Source: Hyphomicrobiales bacterium (GTDB lineage Bacteria; Pseudomonadota; Alphaproteobacteria; Rhizobiales; Rhizobiaceae). Taken from it: a stretch of DNA of 64,000 nucleotides. Location of the stretch: contig UCFC01000003.1 of the NCBI GenBank assembly GCA_900471515.1, positions 1-64,000 on the forward strand, written 5' to 3'. The notes under the pieces were generated by a model. The model made no database searches and was not told the DNA's origin. It saw only the letters and a list, made by a program, of their open reading frames with translations. The translations under genes and the position numbers were made by a program. Positions 17,100 to 25,643 of the stretch are shown piece after piece (the stretch's first letter is position 1; the number at the start of each line of letters is the position of its first letter).

Positions 17100-17303
17100 T
17101 CAGGCGATGATGTCAGGGATGATCTGGTCTTCCAGCTTGGAGAGCTTGTCCTTGATGACCAGCTTCTTCTTCTTCATGCGCTGGATGCGCAGGGCATCGC
17201 AGCCCGTCTCAATCATGGCGTTGATCGCGGCGTCGTAATCCTCGTGCTCCTGGCGCAGACGCGCCACCATGAGCCTGATTTCCGCCTGTTCCTGATCGGC
17301 CAT
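17100..17303 (-). CDS. YdcH-like DUF465 protein
   Basis: A 67-residue, highly charged, alpha-helical protein with the DUF465 pattern: [12 protein letters not shown] in the first helix, then [23 protein letters not shown]. Function is unknown. The second ATG (17303) is chosen over the one at 17309 because GGGGA is correctly spaced only for the second. It lies 10 bp upstream of purE on the same strand and is divergent from a second DUF465 gene 230 bp away. Confidence 0.85.
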   Translation of the reverse strand: MADQEQAEIRLMVARLRQEHEDYDAAINAMIETGCDALRIQRMKKKKLVIKDKLSKLEDQIIPDIIA

Positions 17304-17533
17304 TTGCATTCCCCATAATCGTCTTCGGACCTTGTCCGGTCTGCCGATAATTTCCGCAAGCTCCTATCACCAAATAGAGGTAACGGGAAGTTAGTGTTGA
17401 TCATGAATTTGCCGCTTAGTCTTCATCTTTTGGCCTTCGACAAGCCTTCAAAAATGTGTCACAGTCCGCTGGTTGACACCTTGGATCCTCAGCGATGGAT
17501 GGCTGGGGAGAGGTAAGAGGAAGGAAGGGTCAA

Positions 17534-17707
17534 ATGACTGTTCAAGCTCATCTTGAATCGCTCCAGAAAAAGCATGTTGCTCTCGAGGAGGAGTTGCATG
17601 CCCTGAGAACATCTCCCTCTATTTCCGATACTGAACTTGCCGAATGCAAGCGCCGCAAGCTGCGCATCAAGGACGAGATCGAGCGTCTCAAGTCATCCGT
17701 CCATTGA
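17534..17707 (+). CDS. YdcH-like DUF465 protein, second copy
   Basis: A 57-residue helical protein with the same layout as the divergent neighbour: LESLQKKHVALEEELHALR, then LAECKRRKLRIKDEIERLKSS. The start is fixed by a GGAAGGG ribosome binding site just upstream of 17534. Only the basic RRKLRIKDE stretch is close to its paralogue, so this is an old duplication. A terminator follows about 100 bp downstream. Confidence 0.85.
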   Translation: MTVQAHLESLQKKHVALEEELHALRTSPSISDTELAECKRRKLRIKDEIERLKSSVH

Positions 17708-17808
17708 TCTTTCCAGGATATCGCCGGACAACGGTCTTGCGCAAGAAAAGGTAAAATTCCCAATTTTCCAGACAATCTCGTAAGACCCGGTGATTAACCG
17801 AGAGCAAG

Positions 17809-17846
17809 CGCCAGTCCCATGCATACGGCATCGGGCTGGCGTTTTT
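17809..17846 (+). terminator. Intrinsic terminator after the second DUF465 gene
   Basis: CGCCAG (17809-17814) pairs with CTGGCG (17836-17841), extended by CCC/GGG with one bulged T, and is followed by TTTTT. This is a standard intrinsic terminator on the plus strand. Confidence 0.8.
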
Positions 17847-17862
17847 ACGAAAGAGGGCGCCT

Positions 17863-18123
17863 TTACGCCCAGAACTGATCCAGCCAGAGATTGAGCTTGT
17901 CGAAGCCGCGGTTGTTGACCGTGTAGATGCGCTTCGTTCCTTCCGAGGTCACGGAAACAAGGTTGCTTTCGAGCAAAGCTTTCAGGTGTTGCGACACGGC
18001 CGGGCGGCTGATCGGCAGGCCCTCGGCAAGCTCGTTGACCGTCTTCGGTGCGCGCCGTAATTCCTCCAGCAAGAACCGCCGGTTCGGATCGGCAATCGCA
18101 GCGAAGGGGTCCGTGTTCGACAT
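17863..18123 (-). CDS. ArsR family transcriptional regulator
   Basis: An 86-residue winged-helix regulator. It opens with DPFAAIADPNRRFLLEELR, followed by the recognition helix region ISRPAVSQHLKALLESNLV and the wing SEGTKRIYTVN. No cysteine pairs for metal sensing are present, so it is of the non-metal type. It lies 65 bp downstream of the TauE/SafE permease gene on the same strand, and the two are probably cotranscribed. Confidence 0.9.
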   Translation of the reverse strand: MSNTDPFAAIADPNRRFLLEELRRAPKTVNELAEGLPISRPAVSQHLKALLESNLVSVTSEGTKRIYTVNNRGFDKLNLWLDQFWA

Positions 18124-18188
18124 TTAAAAAAGCTACGTCAAACAGGGCTTTCCAGCAAGGAAATTGTGCATCGCAACGGAACGCAACC

Positions 18189-18953
18189 CTATTCGAGCAT
18201 GCCTTCGCGCAGGATCAGGAAAGCAGCAATCAGCGCCATGGCATACATGAACGGATAGAAGATCTGCGGCCGCATGCGCCGTACGCACCACGCGCCGGCA
18301 ATGGTTGCCAGCGGGGCGAAAGGCAGGAGCGTGGCGGAGGTCAGAAGATTGCGGGTGTCGAGCTGGCCGAGCGCGAAATACGGAACGAGCTTAACGGCGT
18401 TCAGGATGGCGAAGAAGCGAACGCTGGTGCCGGTGAATTCGCGCGGCGGCAGCTGGAGCGGCAGAGCGTAGATCTGAAAGGGCGCGCCGCCAGCGTGGGC
18501 GACGAAGCTGCCGTAGCCGGAAAACGTGCCCCAGAGGCTTGCCAGCAGCGGGCGCTGGGGTCGCGGCGGGATGACCCTTCCCTTGCCGGGGCCGAAATTG
18601 TTCCAGAAATAACGCAGGCAGAAGGCGATGGTGACGGCGCCGATGACGATGCGCAGCACATGGCCGGGCACGAGCGCCGACGTCGCCCAGCCGAGCGCGA
18701 TCCCGAAGATGGCGCCCGGCAGCATGGTCCTGAGCGTGGTCCAATCGCCGTGCTGGCGCCAGATGACCAGCGATATCATGTCCATGAAGACGAGGATGGG
18801 AAGCAGGATCGCGGCGGCTTCGACCGGGGCGACGACGAGGGCGAGGAAGGGAAGGCCGATCAGCGACAAGGCGTCGCCCATGCCGCCTTTGGCAAGCCCG
18901 ACAAGGATGACAGCCGGGATTGCGGCGTAGTAGAATGACAGGTCCTGCAGCAT
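18189..18953 (-). CDS. TauE/SafE family anion permease
   Basis: A 254-residue membrane protein with about eight hydrophobic segments and the duplicated family layout: VGLAKGGMGDALSLIGLPFLALV in the first half and FSGYGSFVAHAGGAPFQIYAL in the second, each with the conserved Gly-rich loop. Family members export sulfite, sulfoacetate or related anions. The next gene on the strand is an ArsR-type regulator, which may control it. Substrate cannot be read from the sequence. Confidence 0.88.
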   Translation of the reverse strand: MLQDLSFYYAAIPAVILVGLAKGGMGDALSLIGLPFLALVVAPVEAAAILLPILVFMDMISLVIWRQHGDWTTLRTMLPGAIFGIALGWATSALVPGHVLRIVIGAVTIAFCLRYFWNNFGPGKGRVIPPRPQRPLLASLWGTFSGYGSFVAHAGGAPFQIYALPLQLPPREFTGTSVRFFAILNAVKLVPYFALGQLDTRNLLTSATLLPFAPLATIAGAWCVRRMRPQIFYPFMYAMALIAAFLILREGMLE

Positions 18954-19061
18954 GCTTTTGAAGTTCCTCCCCTTGCAAGCCCCCTCTATCGGAATTACTC
19001 ACTCAAAACGAGTGCGGATCCGCCATAGAGCGGGAAAAACCGCCGCAGATGGAAAGACTTC

Positions 19062-19715
19062 ATGACCGAACCCGAAAACCGCTGCCGTCTTGTCCTTGTT
19101 GTGCCCGATATCGCCGATGCCGACGAACGGGCCAGGATCGTTGCCGATGCGTTGAAGGGCGGCGATGTCGCCTCCGTCATTCTGCCGCAATACGGTCTTG
19201 ATGACGGCAGCTTCCAGAAACACGCCGAAAAGCTTGTGCCCGTTATCCAGAGTGCCGGTGCTGCGGCGCTCATTGCCGGCGACAGCCGTGTCGTCGGCCG
19301 GGCCAAGGCCGACGGCCTGCACATCACCGGGCCGGCAAGCGAGATTGCCGATGCGATCGATCGTTATGCGGACAAGCTGATCGTCGGCGGCGGCAACGCG
19401 GCCGACCGGCACACGGCGCTGGAAGTCGGTGAGGAGCGGCCCGACTACATCTTCTTCGGCAAGCTCGACGGCGACATCAAACCTGAAGCGCATCCGAAGA
19501 ACCTGGCGCTTGGCGAATGGTGGGCATCGATGATCGAAATCCCGTGCATCGTCATGGGCGGCACCGATCCGGCATCGGCGCTTGCCGTCGCCGAGACCGG
19601 CGCCGAGTTCGTGGCCATGCGCATGGGCGTATTTGCCGAGCCGGCCCAGGCACCCTCGATCGTCGCCCAGATCAATGCCTTGCTTGACGAAAAAGCGCCA
19701 CGGTTTGAGGATTGA
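19062..19715 (+). CDS. Thiamine phosphate synthase-like protein
   Basis: A 217-residue TIM-barrel protein of the ThiE/TenI superfamily. Features seen are the ADALKGGDVASVIL strand-helix, AAALIAGDSRVVGRAKADGLHI near residue 85, DYIFFGKL and the phosphate-binding CIVMGGTDPASA. Several ThiE substrate residues are changed: the usual E-L-D/N-D-R entry pattern is not seen, and GVHLG is GLHIT. It may therefore be a divergent ThiE or a TenI-like protein. No THI-box riboswitch was seen upstream and no other thi gene is near. It lies 10 bp before the Sel1-repeat gene. Confidence 0.72.
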   Translation: MTEPENRCRLVLVVPDIADADERARIVADALKGGDVASVILPQYGLDDGSFQKHAEKLVPVIQSAGAAALIAGDSRVVGRAKADGLHITGPASEIADAIDRYADKLIVGGGNAADRHTALEVGEERPDYIFFGKLDGDIKPEAHPKNLALGEWWASMIEIPCIVMGGTDPASALAVAETGAEFVAMRMGVFAEPAQAPSIVAQINALLDEKAPRFED

Positions 19716-19725
19716 TATCGCGCTT

Positions 19726-20805
19726 ATGCCGATCCCCGCCCGCCTTTCGAGATGCGCTCTCCTTTTCACGGCCGTTTTATTGGCGGTGCGGCCGGAACTC
19801 GCGCTGGCACAAGCGAACGAGGCGATTGCCGAACCCTCGGCGACGCCCAGCCAGACATTCCGCACCGACCGGCCGCAGCCGCAGGGCGTGGTGCCCTCCG
19901 ACGGTGTCGGGGTTTTCGATCGCATGGGGGCGAAGCTGCCCGACCTGCCGCCGGAGAAGGAATATAAGGGGCCGATCGACGAGGCGTTCGGCGCCTATCA
20001 GCGCGGCTATTATCTGACCGCCATGGACAAGGCGCTGCCGCGCGCGCAGCTCGGCGATCCGGCGGCCCAGACCCTGATCGCCGAGATCCTGTCGCAGGGG
20101 CTCGGCGTCAAGCGGGATATGAAGAATGCCGCCTTCTGGTACGGCAAGGCGGCGGAGGGCGGCGATCCGGCCGCCATGTTCAAATATGCGTTGCTCCTGA
20201 TGGAGGGCAACAATGTCACGCGCGACAAGGCCAAGGCTGACGAATATATGCACAAGGCGGCCGATGCCGGAAATTCATCCGCCGAATTCAATTGGGCGCA
20301 GACGCTTGTTGCCGACAATCCCGGCGACAAGGGACTGAAGCTTGCCCTGCCTTACTATGAAAAGGCGGGAGAGCAGGGCGTCGCAGATGCGCAATATGCC
20401 GTGGCGCAGATCTATCAGCAGGTGCCGGACCTGCCCGAAGACAAGAAGCGGCTGGCCCGCGACTGGATGGCGCGCGCGGCGCGCGCCGGCTTCGATACGG
20501 CTCAGCTGGACATGGGTATCTGGCTGGTCAACGGCGTCGGCGGGCCGAAGGACTACGTGCGCGGCTTCGAATGGCTGAAGCTTGCCGCCAACAGGGGCAA
20601 TGTCGTTGCGCAGAACAAGCTCGCGCATCTCTACATCAATGCGATCGGTACGGCGCCGGATCCGATCGAAGCCGCCAAATGGTATGTCCTGTCGCGGCGC
20701 GCAGGCTTGAGCGATCCCTCGCTCGAGGATTTCTATCTCGGCATCGAGGACGACCAGCAGAAGGCGGCGATTGAGGCGGCGAACAAGTTCCGCCGCCTCA
20801 ACTGA
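19726..20805 (+). CDS. Exported Sel1-repeat protein
   Basis: A 359-residue protein with a signal peptide (CALLFTAVLLAVRPELALAQ) and then at least six Sel1-like helix pairs of about 36 residues, for example LIAEILSQGLGVKRDMKNAAFW, AMFKYALLLMEGNNVTRDKAK and NKLAHLYINAIGTAPDPIEAA. Sel1 solenoids mediate protein contacts in the periplasm, often in envelope or polysaccharide systems. The start at 19726 is chosen because it begins the signal peptide; longer forms would overlap the ThiE-like gene. It ends 9 bp from the convergent receptor-like gene. Confidence 0.88.
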   Translation: MPIPARLSRCALLFTAVLLAVRPELALAQANEAIAEPSATPSQTFRTDRPQPQGVVPSDGVGVFDRMGAKLPDLPPEKEYKGPIDEAFGAYQRGYYLTAMDKALPRAQLGDPAAQTLIAEILSQGLGVKRDMKNAAFWYGKAAEGGDPAAMFKYALLLMEGNNVTRDKAKADEYMHKAADAGNSSAEFNWAQTLVADNPGDKGLKLALPYYEKAGEQGVADAQYAVAQIYQQVPDLPEDKKRLARDWMARAARAGFDTAQLDMGIWLVNGVGGPKDYVRGFEWLKLAANRGNVVAQNKLAHLYINAIGTAPDPIEAAKWYVLSRRAGLSDPSLEDFYLGIEDDQQKAAIEAANKFRRLN

Positions 20806-20814
20806 GGGTCTTTT

Positions 20815-22560
20815 CTAGAAGAGAGCGTCTTCGAACAGATCCTCGTCGCTCTGGGCCTTGGCAGGCTCGGCAGGGGCCGGTGCCGCCGTTGCCTCGGTGG
20901 CGGGAATGATATCGCGATGGACATTGCGTTCCTGCACCATGGTGTAGAGCTTGAAGATCCTGTGGTCGAGCGGGGCGATCGTTTCGGCCATGTCGGAAAT
21001 ATCGGCAATCTGGTCGCCGGCCACGGTTTCCAGCACGTCGGCGCAGCGGGCGAGCACGTCGCCGAGATCATGCTGGAAATCGAGCTTGCCGATCAGGAGG
21101 CTGATTTTGGTCGCGACCTCGCGTCCATGTTCGGCCAGCACCTTGAGCTCGTCTTCCATCAGGTTGGCGGCGGCGCGGATGGTGCCGACGGCCGACGTGA
21201 GGCTTTCGGCAAGGCCGCCATTGCTGGTGCCGGCGGCAGGGGCAACGCGTCCGGCCGAGGCCTCGAGCGCCGGCAGTCCATTGACGATGGCATCGGCTGA
21301 ATCGTCGAGCTTGCCGGCAAAGATGCGCAGCTCTGCGGTGACGACGTTGATCGACTTGCCCTCTTCGCCGAGGCGGCTGCAGCGCAGGTTGGTGTTCAGC
21401 GCCATATAGTGAATGTCGGTCTTGACCGCGCGGATCGCCTCGATGGACTGCAGGAGCGTTGCGGCGGTGCCGAGGGTCGACTGGCTGACCTGATCGGCCT
21501 GACGGCTTGCCGTATCGACCTGCTTGACGATTTCGTGGGCGGCGGAGACGCTGGATTCCAGCGCGCGCATGAAGTTGCCGCCGCTGTCGTCGCCCTGACC
21601 GCTCATCTGGTCGCGCAATCTCAGAATTTCCTGCGTATCCTGGCTGAAGCTCGCGATGGTTTGCACGACATTGCGCGACTCCCGCTGGAAGTCCGTGCAC
21701 ATGTCTGCCATCTGTGCGGCCGTCAGGTGATGGATGACGTTGTGCAGCCGCTTGCGCGCGTCGGCATCGAGTTTGGCGCCGTCTTCGCTCGCGAGGAAAT
21801 CTTCGAGCAGCGAGAAGGTGCTCTGCACGTGCTCGATGCGCTGGCGGGTGATGTCGCCGATCTGCAGCGCCGAAAGCGTGGAGGCGACCTTGCCCTGCAC
21901 GCCGCGGGCGATGGCGCCTACGTCGCGGGCGATGGCGCCGAGGTTCTGGCGGTGGTCGGCAATCTTCTTCGCGTCATCCTTGAGCGCCCTGGCGACGTCA
22001 GGCACGGTGTCCGCATAGCTTTTGGAGAGGCTGTTGCCGAAGGAGAGGGCAAGTTTCACCTCCTTCTGCAGGCTGTCGAGATGGGCGGCGAAGCGGTTGA
22101 CTTCGTCCGTTCCCGAATAGATGCGCTCGAGAATTTCCTGAGCGAAGCCGGCAAATTCGGCAAGACCTGCGCCGGTTATCTTGACCGTGACCGCGAAGGT
22201 GCGCAGATAGCGCATCGTCTCCTGCATATCCGCGACATGCCGGTGCAGTTCCGAACCGGTCTGGGCAAGTGCAGCGAGAGCCTGCTGGCGGTTTTCCTCG
22301 GCACCCGGAAGCTCGATCAGGTTCTGGACGGTCGCATTGAGATCGGCGCTGGTATCGCTCGCCTCATTGCTGTCGAGCGCCTTGGTGATCTGGTCCAGCG
22401 ACGTCAGCAGACGATTGAGGACATCCATCACCGAAAGCAGAACGGTGCCGCCTTCGAGGAAGCGTTCCTCGACCTGGGTGCGGGCCGATTCCAGGGTCTG
22501 GCTGATATCCGAACCCGATGCGTAGAGCGCAGTCTGTACCGATGCCGTCGCGTTTGTCAC
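20815..22560 (-). CDS. Soluble degenerate chemoreceptor-like protein
   Basis: A 581-residue protein with long predicted coiled-coil helices and no membrane segment. Near residue 390 the stretch KTDIHYMALNTNLRCSRLGE lines up with the chemoreceptor tip ([18 protein letters not shown] in the neighbouring receptors), but several tip residues are changed, so normal CheA/CheW binding is doubtful. The C-terminus is proline/alanine-rich and ends in the acidic DEDLFEDALF. The GTG at 22560 is chosen because AAAGG lies seven bases upstream; a TTG at 22588-22590 would add ten residues. It is divergent from the che operon and may be a regulatory or scaffold partner of it. Confidence 0.75.
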   Translation of the reverse strand: MTNATASVQTALYASGSDISQTLESARTQVEERFLEGGTVLLSVMDVLNRLLTSLDQITKALDSNEASDTSADLNATVQNLIELPGAEENRQQALAALAQTGSELHRHVADMQETMRYLRTFAVTVKITGAGLAEFAGFAQEILERIYSGTDEVNRFAAHLDSLQKEVKLALSFGNSLSKSYADTVPDVARALKDDAKKIADHRQNLGAIARDVGAIARGVQGKVASTLSALQIGDITRQRIEHVQSTFSLLEDFLASEDGAKLDADARKRLHNVIHHLTAAQMADMCTDFQRESRNVVQTIASFSQDTQEILRLRDQMSGQGDDSGGNFMRALESSVSAAHEIVKQVDTASRQADQVSQSTLGTAATLLQSIEAIRAVKTDIHYMALNTNLRCSRLGEEGKSINVVTAELRIFAGKLDDSADAIVNGLPALEASAGRVAPAAGTSNGGLAESLTSAVGTIRAAANLMEDELKVLAEHGREVATKISLLIGKLDFQHDLGDVLARCADVLETVAGDQIADISDMAETIAPLDHRIFKLYTMVQERNVHRDIIPATEATAAPAPAEPAKAQSDEDLFEDALF

Positions 22561-22687
22561 ATTAGTACCTTTACTTATAAACACAGGCAATTTGACTCTA
22601 TTTTTACGGGCAGGATGGAAACGGCAGGTAAACGCCGCAGACTCGTAAACGTTGTGATTAACAACCCATAAAAGAGTTCGGCTAAAT

Positions 22688-22717
22688 TTGAGACTTTTTG
22701 TCCTGTAATAGTACTAT
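22688..22717 (+). promoter_or_regulatory. Candidate che operon promoter
   Basis: TTGAGA (22688-22693) and TACTAT (22712-22717) are 18 bp apart in the unusually AT-rich 330-bp gap between the divergent receptor-like gene and the STAS gene. The gap holds no gene. No sigma-54 or flagellar-type signature was seen. The assignment rests on consensus only. Confidence 0.35.
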
Positions 22718-22891
22718 CTATATGATTTCTCATCATAAATTTTGATGTTGCGGGGCGTCGGTACAAGATATCCTGGATGAGAAATCAGGGAGTCCGGACT
22801 CGCGCTAATTGCAGTTTCCTACAACCGGCGTTTACTCGCTATTAAGCCTGTCATGAGAGTCCTTTTAAGGTCGTTAAGTATTTCTCCGACC

Positions 22892-23233
22892 ATGGAGGCC
22901 GCATTGGATACTCAGGCACAATATTGCGAATCTATATCCCTTCCGGATGCTCTGAGCATTCGTAATGCTTCGGAAGTATATACGAAGATTATCAATCAAT
23001 TTCGAGACAGTAATAACGTTACCTTAAGTCTTCCCGAAAACGCGGAAGCGGATCTGAGTTTCCTTCAGCTCATCGAAGCCGCCCGCCGTCAGGCAAAGGC
23101 CACAGGCAAGACTTTTACCCTTTCGGCTCCGGCAAGCGGCTCGCTTCTCAGGGTTCTCGAGCGCGCCGGATTTACGGAAGCGTTCGATCAAGAAGACAAG
23201 AAATTCTGGTTGCATAAAGAGGTGACGTTATGA
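22892..23233 (+). CDS. STAS-domain protein, CheS-like position
   Basis: A protein of about 113 residues with one STAS fold: ISLPDALSIRNASEVYTKI, VTLSLPENAEADLSFLQLIEAARRQA and a C-terminal SGSLLRVLERAGF helix. A STAS gene also begins the main che operon of Sinorhizobium, where its product (CheS) binds CheA and speeds CheY1-P dephosphorylation; a similar role here is inferred from position. The start is uncertain: ATG 22892 has no ribosome binding site, but GGAGG at 22894-22898 is ideally placed for a TTG at 22904, and an ATG also exists at 22853. Its stop overlaps cheY (23230-23233). Confidence 0.8.
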   Translation: MEAALDTQAQYCESISLPDALSIRNASEVYTKIINQFRDSNNVTLSLPENAEADLSFLQLIEAARRQAKATGKTFTLSAPASGSLLRVLERAGFTEAFDQEDKKFWLHKEVTL

Positions 23234-23598
23234 GCGCAAACATTCTGACCGTAGACGATTCCGCCAGCATCCGGCTGACCACCAAGGTGACGCTGACCAA
23301 TGCCGGCTACACCGTCACCGAAGCTGTCAACGGCGCCGAAGGCCTGGCAACGGCCAAGAGCGGCAATTTCGACCTGATCGTCACCGACCTCAACATGCCG
23401 GTCATGGATGGGCTGACGATGATCGAGGAATTGCGCAAGCTGCCCGCCCAGGCCGGCGTGCCGATCATCTTCCTGACGACGGAATCCGATGCCGACCTCA
23501 AGGCCCGGGCCAAGGCCGCCGGTGCGACGGGCTGGCTGACCAAGCCGTTCGATCCGGAAAACCTCGTCAAGATCGTGAAGAAGGTTCTCGGCAGATGA
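23230..23598 (+). CDS. cheY: Chemotaxis response regulator CheY
   Basis: A 122-residue stand-alone receiver domain. The acidic pair is Asp9/Asp10, the phospho-acceptor is Asp53 (LIVTDLNMP), the switch Thr lies in IIFLTTES and the conserved Lys in WLTKPFDPENL. With no output domain it should act by binding a target once phosphorylated by CheA. It overlaps the STAS gene upstream and cheA downstream by 4 bp each, so this is a coupled start of the operon. It is the only CheY in the cluster, and no CheZ is present. Confidence 0.93.
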   Translation: MSANILTVDDSASIRLTTKVTLTNAGYTVTEAVNGAEGLATAKSGNFDLIVTDLNMPVMDGLTMIEELRKLPAQAGVPIIFLTTESDADLKARAKAAGATGWLTKPFDPENLVKIVKKVLGR

Positions 23599-25643
23599 GC
23601 GGGCTTGATCCAGTCGCAGTCTTCCGCATGGAAGCGGCCGAATGCCTCGAGGCAATCGAAGCCGGCCTTCTCGACCTTACCCACGACCTTGAAAACAAGG
23701 ACCTCGTAGATGCCGTGTTCCGCGGCCTTCACACGTTGAAGGGCTCGGGCGCGATGTTCGGCTTCGAGGCGCTTGCGGCTTTCACGCATCATTGCGAGAC
23801 GGCCTTCGACCGTGTCCGCAAGGGTGAAGTTCCGGCGACCGCCGAACTGGTCGCGGCCGTCCTTGCCGCGCAGGACCATATGCGGGCGCTGGTCGAACAG
23901 CCCGATGCCGATCACGGCGATACCGGCCAAAAGCTGCTTGCCCAGCTTCAGGCTGCCGTTGGCGGCAAGGCCGAGGCCAAGGAGGCCACCGCGCCTGCCG
24001 CTGCAGCACCTGCCGTCGCCGCTCCCGCCAGGAAGAAGACAACCTGGCGCATCCGCTTCAGCCTGCCCGCGAATTCCATGGCCAACGGCACCAATCCGCT
24101 CGGCCTTCTGGACGAGTTGCGCGATCTCGGCGAATGCACCGTCCGCGCAAATACCGCCGGCATTCCGCCGCTTGCCGATCTGGTGCCGACCGAACTTTAC
24201 GTGTCCTGGGAAGTCGTGCTGACGAGCGAGCAGGACCGTTCCGCCATCGACGACGTCTTCATCTTCGTCATGGACGACATGGAGCTCGATGTTCAGGAAC
24301 TCACCGGTCCGCAGGCTGATCCGGCCGAGGTAAAGAAGGACGCCGCTCCGGTTGCCGCGGCATCTGTCGCACCGGTGCCCGCCGCTGCCCCGGAATTCCG
24401 CCCGGTCGAGGCTGTTCCGGCAAAGCGCGAAACGCCGGCGCCCGCTCAGGCGGCGGCCCAGGCAAAGGCGCAGGAAAACGTCCGCGTTCCGGCCGAACGT
24501 CTCGACGAGCTGATGGACCGTGTCGGCGAACTCGTCATTGCCCAGTCGCGCCTCAGCCAGCTGGCAAGCTCCAGCTCGGACATCGCCCTTCGGTCGGTTT
24601 CGGAAGAAATCGAACGTCTCTCCGGCGAATTGCGCGACACGATGATGGTGTTGCGCATGGTGCCGGTCGGAACGCTCTTCTCGCGCTTCCGCCGCCTCGT
24701 CCACGATCTCGCGCGCGAAACCGGCAAGGTCATCGAACTCGTCACGGAAGGCGAAACCACCGAGGTCGACAAGACCGTCATCGAGCGGCTTGCCGATCCG
24801 CTGGTTCACCTTGTCCGCAACTCGATCGACCACGGCCTGGAGCCGCCGGCCGAACGCCTTGCCGCCGGCAAGGCGGAAGCCGGGACGGTGACGCTTGCCG
24901 CCCGCCAGTCCGGCGGCGAAGTCATCATCTCCATCAAGGATGACGGCCGCGGCATCAACCGCGATCGGGTTCGCGCCAAGGCGGAATCCTCCGGCCTGAT
25001 CGCACCCGGACAGCCGCTTTCGGATCAGGAACTGCTGCAGCTCATCTTCGCTCCCGGTTTCTCGACCGCCGCGCAGATCACCAATCTCTCGGGCCGTGGC
25101 GTCGGCATGGACGTGGTCAAGAAGACGGTCGAGGCGCTGCGTGGCGCCATCGATATCGTCAGCTTGCCGGGGCAGGGTTCGGAAGTCTCGCTGCGCATTC
25201 CGCTGACGCTCGCCATCATCGACGGTCTGCTGGTGCGCGTCGGCTCCGGCCGCTACGTCATCCCGCTCTCGGCGGTGGAGGAATGCCTCGAACTTTCGCT
25301 GGAAGAGGATCTTCGTTCGCGCGGGCGCTCCTTCATCTCGCTGCGCGACAGCCTGGTGCCGTTCCTGCGGCTGCGCGATCTCTTCCGCACCGGCACCAAG
25401 CCGGACGTGCACCAGAAGGTGGTCGTCATCTCGACGGGCACCGAACGTGTCGGCCTCGTAGTCGATCAGATCATCGGCGACCACCAGACGGTCATCAAGT
25501 CGATGTCGAAATTGCACAACGACGTGGCGACCTTCTCCGGCGCCACCATTCTCGGCGACGGCAGCGTCGCCCTCATTCTTGACGTCGGGCACCTTGTCGC
25601 CGCGGGTCAGCAACAGGAGGCGCAATTGCGCGTGGCAGGATGA
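23595..25643 (+). CDS. cheA: Chemotaxis histidine kinase CheA
   Basis: A 682-residue kinase with the full CheA layout. P1 phosphotransfer domain (1-120) has the phospho-acceptor His46 in RGLHTLKGSG. A P2-like alpha/beta domain spans about 150-237, between alanine/proline-rich linkers. P3 dimerization is at about 290-365 and P4 ATPase at 366-540, with N-box HLVRNSIDHG (Asn409), G1 DDGRGIN and G2 RGVGMDVV. P5 CheW-like domain is at 541-682. All catalytic elements are present, so an active enzyme is expected. It overlaps cheY and cheW by 4 bp each. Confidence 0.96.
   Translation: MSGLDPVAVFRMEAAECLEAIEAGLLDLTHDLENKDLVDAVFRGLHTLKGSGAMFGFEALAAFTHHCETAFDRVRKGEVPATAELVAAVLAAQDHMRALVEQPDADHGDTGQKLLAQLQAAVGGKAEAKEATAPAAAAPAVAAPARKKTTWRIRFSLPANSMANGTNPLGLLDELRDLGECTVRANTAGIPPLADLVPTELYVSWEVVLTSEQDRSAIDDVFIFVMDDMELDVQELTGPQADPAEVKKDAAPVAAASVAPVPAAAPEFRPVEAVPAKRETPAPAQAAAQAKAQENVRVPAERLDELMDRVGELVIAQSRLSQLASSSSDIALRSVSEEIERLSGELRDTMMVLRMVPVGTLFSRFRRLVHDLARETGKVIELVTEGETTEVDKTVIERLADPLVHLVRNSIDHGLEPPAERLAAGKAEAGTVTLAARQSGGEVIISIKDDGRGINRDRVRAKAESSGLIAPGQPLSDQELLQLIFAPGFSTAAQITNLSGRGVGMDVVKKTVEALRGAIDIVSLPGQGSEVSLRIPLTLAIIDGLLVRVGSGRYVIPLSAVEECLELSLEEDLRSRGRSFISLRDSLVPFLRLRDLFRTGTKPDVHQKVVVISTGTERVGLVVDQIIGDHQTVIKSMSKLHNDVATFSGATILGDGSVALILDVGHLVAAGQQQEAQLRVAG

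Noticed and set aside
19000..19061. Thiamine (THI-box) riboswitch before the ThiE-like gene
   Set aside because: The gap is short and the conserved CUGAGA and ACCUGA-type elements are not seen.
22561..22590. Longer start (TTG at 22588-22590) for the receptor-like gene
   Set aside because: It has no Shine-Dalgarno sequence, while GTG 22560 has AAAGG seven bases upstream; kept only as an alternative.
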